Positions 34,572 to 38,653 of a stretch of 38,653 nt of DNA are shown in pieces (the stretch's first letter is position 1; each line of letters opens with the position of its first letter). The translations under genes and the position numbers were made by a program. A model generated the notes under the pieces. It did not search any database, was not told the origin of the DNA, and saw only the letters and a list, made by a program, of their open reading frames with translations. The DNA is from an uncultured Desulfovibrio sp. (lineage in GTDB: Bacteria; Desulfobacterota; Desulfovibrionia; Desulfovibrionales; Desulfovibrionaceae). The stretch spans positions 1 through 38,653 of the forward strand of contig CAJOMG010000035.1 of the NCBI GenBank assembly GCA_905235595.1, read 5' to 3'.

Positions 34572-36893
34572 TCATCGAACTGCAACCCCTGATCTATTTA
34601 TGAGATCACAGTTCTCTACTGGAGTTGTGGTCAACACTTGTTTACCCGCTCCATCATACAGATAGACTGTTTCTCCCAGGCGGGGATTAAAATTAAGATG
34701 AATTCTCCCCAGCGCAGCAGCATGTCGTGCATCCTTACCAGCAAAAAACAACCTCTCCCCTGGTGGCAAAAAACCTGAAGGCAGGGCGAATTTTCGAGGT
34801 TTACTGGGATTATCGCTCAAAAACAGCCCGTCAAGATAGACTGGATCAGCTGAACGGTTATACAGGGCAAAGCCGCAAATACTGCCCCGCTCACAAGCAT
34901 TGTCAATGACAAGAGGGTACGGCCTGTCCTCTGAAATAAGGCGCACCTTCACAAGATTGTTGCGCGCATCTGCTGCTGAAACTTTCAATCGTTGGCTCTC
35001 TCTGGGTTGCCCGTTCACCTCCCAACGTAGAAATCTCTTATCAGGAGGCAAGGAAGGTACGATCTCTACTGAATTTTCCCCAAAATACCAGCCATCAGGA
35101 TTGATCGGACCAAGAGTATTCAGTTTTGCCATTCCCTCAACCTGCACATGATAAAGCCGGGTAAAGCCTAGCAGGCTGCGCAGCTCATCCAGCATATACT
35201 GCGGGCGTTCACGGAAAAAATGCAGAATATTTGCACGTCCCTGGGCCATCTGTTCAAACCTGAATGGGGGATTATACTCTCCATGCAGGGCCGCATACTG
35301 CAGCTCGTCACCGATCTGTTCATCCATTTCTGTTAAGGTAGCTGTGACCCGTTCAAGGCTGTAATGTGCAAAGGCCATGTCGCAAATATCGTTGGCAAAT
35401 TGTTCTGCATATTCCCTGCGATGCAGAAGTGCCTTCAAAAGAGGGTTATCCTTGAGAATACGGGTCAAAGTGGCATCAGATGGTGGTCTTACACCCTGCC
35501 ACCTACCCATGCCCGCCGCATCCAGGTCAAACAGAATATAATGCCAACGGCCATCTAATTCTGCAATGCCATTGGCATCTGCCCCAACATACCTCCACAT
35601 CTTTATATTGTGCCGTGGCCAGTCACGATTGTCTAAATAGGCTTCGATGGCATAGTAGAGAAGGGTTTCATTAACTGGCAGGAGATGTCGGATACCTTCA
35701 TCCAGGCTATCCGCCATAGGTTCGTTCTTACAACGTATTATGAGATCATTAAAATCCTCAATCTCACGCCAGTGCAACAGATATGGATACCGTGGGGATG
35801 ACCGTAAATACACAAGATCAGCACTGAGTACAATAAAATCGCCCGAGGGTTTATCAAAATAGTCCCCAAGCAAGTGGGCATCAACCCGTGGAGACAACCA
35901 AGCGAAGCCATAGTAGTGTCCGTTAATATACACCGATGCAGGCATAGAAGGTGATGCCCAGCTGAAACCAGCGCGCAAGGCGATGCGGGTAAATAAAGAA
36001 GTGCGCAACTGGGCTGAAAAAAGATCCTGCCCGCTGTTGCTTAAAATAAGATTCTTAAACGAATACAGGGGAGGGAGCGTATTATTACATATAGTTGCTG
36101 GGAAAAAGGGGAACTCAAAGCGCTTATGTGACATACCATTCATACTGCGCGCTATAAGACGAAGGCTCTTTTGGGGAAAGGAGCGTGATACTCCTCCATA
36201 AACACGCAGCCCGGCATGTTGCGTCAGTAGTCTGTTGCCGCTCGCGTCGAATACTTCAACGTCTACAGGTCGTTCCCAGTCACGGCCGCGCTCCCTGTAG
36301 TTGGCGAAAATTTTTCTCTCCTCAAAAATACCTTTTTGCTGAGATATTACGGGATCTGTTATGGTCATGCGTCTGCCGGGAACAAGTATGCCCTCGTCAT
36401 ATCCATATAAGCTGTCTGCATCTGTGGACAGAGAAAAAACGTATGCAGGGCGGGAATGACGTTGCGCGTCAGCGAAAAAGTATGTGTGCACCGCTACCGG
36501 TCCAGTCTCGCCGTTGATCATGCAAACAGCTTTCAATGTAACACAATCGTTGTCATTATCAGGGGCAATGACAAGTGGGCCAGAGTAAAGAGGGCTTTGC
36601 GCTGTTGGCGTGGAGCCATCCATGGTATAGTGAATTTGAGCGCCAGAAAGCCCACAGGTGATTGTGACTTCTGCAGTAGTATTGAGGAAGTGACCATCAG
36701 GTGAAAAATGTGGCTGCAGGAATTTTTCTTTCTCCTTCAAGACAGAAATGCCAAGAGCTGCCCGCATATGCAGTTTTGCATCCTTCGCAATTTCCAACGA
36801 TGTAGAAGAAGGAACAAGCGTAGAGACAATCGCACAAATGAAACAAACACAACTCAGCACTATTGCAAGAAGTATTTGACGGGTAGCATACAT
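34572..36893 (-). CDS. CotH-kinase family surface protein
   Basis: The 773-residue protein has an N-terminal membrane anchor or signal (about residues 6-28). Next comes a chitobiase-type beta-sandwich (about 60-135, ITCGLSGAQIHYTMDGSTPTAQSPLYSGPL), then a CotH domain (about 190-560: VDVEVFDASGN, AGLRVYGGVSRSFPQKSLRL, NSGQDLFSAQLRTSL, ...IALRAGFSWASPSMPASVYINGHYYGFAWL, and WHYILFDLDAAGMGRWQG, the metal-binding DLD motif). A lamin-tail-like domain ends it (about 660-760, FALYNRSADPVYLDGLFLSDN). CotH proteins are atypical protein kinases of the spore coat and of surfaces; the target here is unknown. The ribosome binding site is weak. Confidence 0.75.
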   Translation of the reverse strand: MYATRQILLAIVLSCVCFICAIVSTLVPSSTSLEIAKDAKLHMRAALGISVLKEKEKFLQPHFSPDGHFLNTTAEVTITCGLSGAQIHYTMDGSTPTAQSPLYSGPLVIAPDNDNDCVTLKAVCMINGETGPVAVHTYFFADAQRHSRPAYVFSLSTDADSLYGYDEGILVPGRRMTITDPVISQQKGIFEERKIFANYRERGRDWERPVDVEVFDASGNRLLTQHAGLRVYGGVSRSFPQKSLRLIARSMNGMSHKRFEFPFFPATICNNTLPPLYSFKNLILSNSGQDLFSAQLRTSLFTRIALRAGFSWASPSMPASVYINGHYYGFAWLSPRVDAHLLGDYFDKPSGDFIVLSADLVYLRSSPRYPYLLHWREIEDFNDLIIRCKNEPMADSLDEGIRHLLPVNETLLYYAIEAYLDNRDWPRHNIKMWRYVGADANGIAELDGRWHYILFDLDAAGMGRWQGVRPPSDATLTRILKDNPLLKALLHRREYAEQFANDICDMAFAHYSLERVTATLTEMDEQIGDELQYAALHGEYNPPFRFEQMAQGRANILHFFRERPQYMLDELRSLLGFTRLYHVQVEGMAKLNTLGPINPDGWYFGENSVEIVPSLPPDKRFLRWEVNGQPRESQRLKVSAADARNNLVKVRLISEDRPYPLVIDNACERGSICGFALYNRSADPVYLDGLFLSDNPSKPRKFALPSGFLPPGERLFFAGKDARHAAALGRIHLNFNPRLGETVYLYDGAGKQVLTTTPVENCDLINRSGVAVR

Positions 36894-37064
36894 GCGGACT
36901 CTCGCAATTTGGACGAGCCGATTAAGCTATCATCGCTTTTACTGGCCAGGGTTCCAGATTTACGATCTGAACCAGTCTGTTTTAGAATTCAATTTCTACC
37001 TCATTATATAAAAAGAGGGAACCCGAAATCTCCCCCATATACCCCCAGCACCAGCCTACGCCCC
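36894..37064 (+). other. intergenic stretch without a gene
   Basis: This AT-rich sequence lies upstream of the CotH-family gene (minus) and before the GGDEF remnant (plus). Together with the remnant it leaves 336 bp without an intact gene. I see no promoter strong enough to name and no RNA gene. Confidence 0.5.
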
Positions 37065-37133
37065 ATGCTGAAAGCAGCGGGCCGTGCCCTCTATGAGGCC
37101 AAGGAGGCAGGGCATGACCGCGACGTAGTATAG
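37065..37133 (+). pseudogene. remnant of a GGDEF domain C-terminus
   Basis: 22 codons ending in TAG read MLKAAGRALYEAKEAGHDRD..., which matches the conserved end of diguanylate cyclase GGDEF domains (ADxALYxAKxxGRN). Nothing of the catalytic GGDEF loop is present upstream in any frame. It is probably the leftover 3' end of a deleted gene. Confidence 0.6.
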
Positions 37134-37229
37134 CCTATATCTCAACAAAGGTGGCAGACGCACGGGCCGGTGGTACTCATTGATTCCGCTGTACCCTTCA
37201 TACTAAGCTATTCAAGGCAGGGCCCTCAT

Positions 37230-38114
37230 ATGTCAGAAAGATTCAAGCATCTTGCATTATCGAACACCGTGCGTGATATGGCTTGCCATCCCGCTTTTGC
37301 CCACTTTGGCACGCACCTCCTGCCACGTCCAGACTATGTCAACGACAACACGCCCATTCAAGATATTGCCCGTCTCATGCCCTTGCATAACCACGTGCAA
37401 GCCGTTGTCGTGCTCCATGCCCTCAATCATATGATCGATATGTGCGCTGTGGGAGCCCCTCTTTTCCAGACATTTTATGAGGATCACCGGAGGAATACTA
37501 CAGGATTGTTCTTCTTCCGGGGAAAGCCCAAAGCTCCTTTCGCCGTTATCTGCCCAGGCGGTGGCTTTGTCTATCTGGGTACACTGCATGAGGGCTTTCC
37601 TTTAGCACTGCAACTGCAACAGAATGGCTATAACGCCTTCGTCCTCCAGTATCGTGTGGGCGGTGAACACGCTGCCTGCCAAGATCTGGCAATAGCGCTT
37701 TCCTGGATATACCAATGTGCTGATACTCTGAGCATCTCCAGAGAAGGCTATTCTCTGTGGGGTGGATCCGCAGGAGCACGGATGGCTGCTATCATGGGTA
37801 CAGCTGGACCCGCGGTTTTCGGGGGAAGAGACATGCCACGTCCGGCTTCAGTTATTACCGCCTATACAGGATATCGGACATCTACTCCACACGATCCCCC
37901 GACATTTGCCGTTATTGGTGACAGAGACCATACCGTTACCATTGACGTTATGAAAAATCGCATGCAGACGTTGAACAAATATGGCATAGACACGGAATTC
38001 CTTCTTTGTGAACAGGTGGGACACGGTTTCGGGACAGGTGAAGGAACTCCTGCTGCCGGCTGGACAGATGCCGCTGTTCGATTCTGGGAGAAACATATCC
38101 TGCAATGCTGCTGA
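37230..38114 (+). CDS. alpha/beta hydrolase (esterase/peptidase-like)
   Basis: This 294-residue cytoplasmic protein (no clear signal peptide) has the hydrolase triad in order: an oxyanion loop ICPGGGFVYL, the nucleophile elbow WGGSAGARMA (GxSxG), Asp in AVIGDRDHTV and His in CEQVGHGFG. This arrangement is typical of the BD-FAE/acetylesterase-like class; the true substrate cannot be read. The first 110 residues (MSERFKHLALSNTVRDMACHPAFAHFG) form an N-terminal extension. The ATG at 37230 has only a weak AAGGCAG upstream; an in-frame ATG or GTG further up has none. It stands alone in a gene-poor end region. Confidence 0.7.
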   Translation: MSERFKHLALSNTVRDMACHPAFAHFGTHLLPRPDYVNDNTPIQDIARLMPLHNHVQAVVVLHALNHMIDMCAVGAPLFQTFYEDHRRNTTGLFFFRGKPKAPFAVICPGGGFVYLGTLHEGFPLALQLQQNGYNAFVLQYRVGGEHAACQDLAIALSWIYQCADTLSISREGYSLWGGSAGARMAAIMGTAGPAVFGGRDMPRPASVITAYTGYRTSTPHDPPTFAVIGDRDHTVTIDVMKNRMQTLNKYGIDTEFLLCEQVGHGFGTGEGTPAAGWTDAAVRFWEKHILQCC

Positions 38115-38142
38115 TATGGATCTTGCTGAAATCGGAGACTGT

Positions 38143-38241
38143 ATGCAAAGACTTTTCATAGTAGTTATGGTGTGTACCGTTCTGTTAACTATGAATCAGA
38201 TCGGTGGACTATCTATGGCGGGAAATGATGGTGGAAGTTAG
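38143..38241 (+). CDS. tiny ORF with a signal-like segment
   Basis: The 32-residue ORF starts MQRLFIVVMVCTVLLTMNQ and ends in a short Gly/Asp-rich tail. GGAG lies 5 nt before its ATG, and an in-frame ATG at 38116 would lengthen it by 9 residues. It reads like the start of an exported protein that was cut short, or a small membrane peptide. It follows the hydrolase by 28 nt. Confidence 0.35.
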   Translation: MQRLFIVVMVCTVLLTMNQIGGLSMAGNDGGS

Positions 38242-38546
38242 ATCAAAAGCCTAGCTTGCGTCTACAGACGTTCTTCCATATGCTGGCAATGCACGGCTAC
38301 CCTTCTACCTATGCGTCGGCATCGTTAGCCGTTGTGACGCAGCAAACTACGGATAACCATGCAACTGGCTACCCCTCAAACCTTCTTCCAACGCTACTGC
38401 TGTCGCTATCCGTAAGGCTCGAAGACTCGCCAACGGCTACCGCACGGTGCAAACGGATAAAGGAGAACGCTGCTGTCGATGCCCGTAACTCGCTACGCTC
38501 GAACGGGCACGACCCTTCAGGGTCGCCATTCGGTCGCGGCACAGCC
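38242..38546 (+). other. stretch with hairpins and no clear gene
   Basis: Frames here are open in several phases, but none reads like a conserved protein. Near the right end two adjacent hairpins occur: GCCCGT...ACGGGC (38481-38508) and GACCCTTCAGGGTC (38511-38524). They resemble intergenic palindromic repeats. Confidence 0.3.
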
Positions 38547-38618
38547 ATGTGGAAACTTGTTTTCACTCTGCTTGTCGCTCTGGCCCTTGTCCTGCTTACA
38601 GCACACAACGCTGAATAG
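38547..38618 (+). CDS. possible 23-residue membrane peptide
   Basis: MWKLVFTLLVALALVLLTAH followed by NAE and a stop. Nearly the whole sequence is one hydrophobic helix. No good ribosome binding site is visible, but a terminator follows within 10 nt, which gives it some support as an expressed small membrane peptide. Confidence 0.3.
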   Translation: MWKLVFTLLVALALVLLTAHNAE

Positions 38619-38624
38619 CAGTTG

Positions 38625-38653
38625 ACCCCGGCCCACTCGCGATGGGTCGGGGT
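38625..38653 (+). terminator. terminator-like hairpin at window end
   Basis: ACCCCGGCCCA and TGGGTCGGGGT pair over 11 bp (one G-T wobble) around CTCGCGA. The window ends at the base of the stem, so the T-run cannot be seen. Confidence 0.6.

Overview
The window comes from a sulfate-reducing deltaproteobacterium of the Desulfovibrio type. The main evidence is an intact adenylyl-sulfate reductase operon (aprBA) followed directly by the Qmo membrane complex (qmoABC) and a qmoD-like distal gene. The rest fits this: an NfnAB-type ferredoxin:NADP transhydrogenase, a Mn-type pyrophosphatase and flagellar genes. Most of the window is ordinary chromosomal backbone. Its two ends look like accessory or decayed DNA.

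Layout. 1-1150: gene-poor left edge with a cut or broken Cys-rich ORF, two small orphan genes on the minus strand and a strong minus-strand terminator. 1417-5996 (+): nfnA-nfnB, a PHP-family phosphatase and a ModF-like double-ATPase ABC protein. 6094-8174 (+): a sigma-28-type promoter followed by two short flagellin-like genes and an unrecognised third gene. 8321-11290 (+): an unknown protein, an exported EF-hand protein, a YgiQ-type radical SAM protein and SlyX. 11322-14197 (-): a hook-protein gene (FlgE family) and a class I/II aminotransferase. 14285-14725 (+): a small lipoprotein. 14785-16536 (-): a chorismate mutase-EPSP synthase fusion whose EPSP synthase part has lost the usual active-site motifs. 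16909-25069 (+): aprB, aprA, qmoA, qmoB, qmoC, qmoD-like. 25180-26544 (+): asnS. 26596-29646 (-): guaA and a frameshifted guaB. 29871-36893 (-): ppaC, xerC, dprA, a CpoB/YbgF-like lipoprotein and a large CotH-kinase family surface protein. 37065-38653 (+): a GGDEF remnant, an alpha/beta hydrolase, tiny ORFs and hairpin-rich DNA.

How the genes work together. AprBA reduces APS to sulfite and AMP; QmoABC is thought to pass quinol electrons to it; the pyrophosphatase removes the PPi made by sulfate activation; NfnAB balances ferredoxin, NADH and NADPH. GuaB and GuaA are consecutive steps to GMP. DprA and XerC are DNA-processing genes that overlap by 4 nt.

The items most worth a second look are the degenerate CM-EPSPS fusion, the sigma-28-linked mini-flagellin operon with its unknown third gene, the out-of-frame lesion in guaB with an A7 slippery run just downstream in the right register for a -1 shift, the CotH-type kinase-like protein, and several strong palindromes in leaders and between genes (apr leader, hook-gene leader, the 20-bp perfect repeat next to ppaC). 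I saw no tRNA, rRNA, CRISPR array, insertion sequence or prophage. All calls come from reading the sequence; no database search was run.
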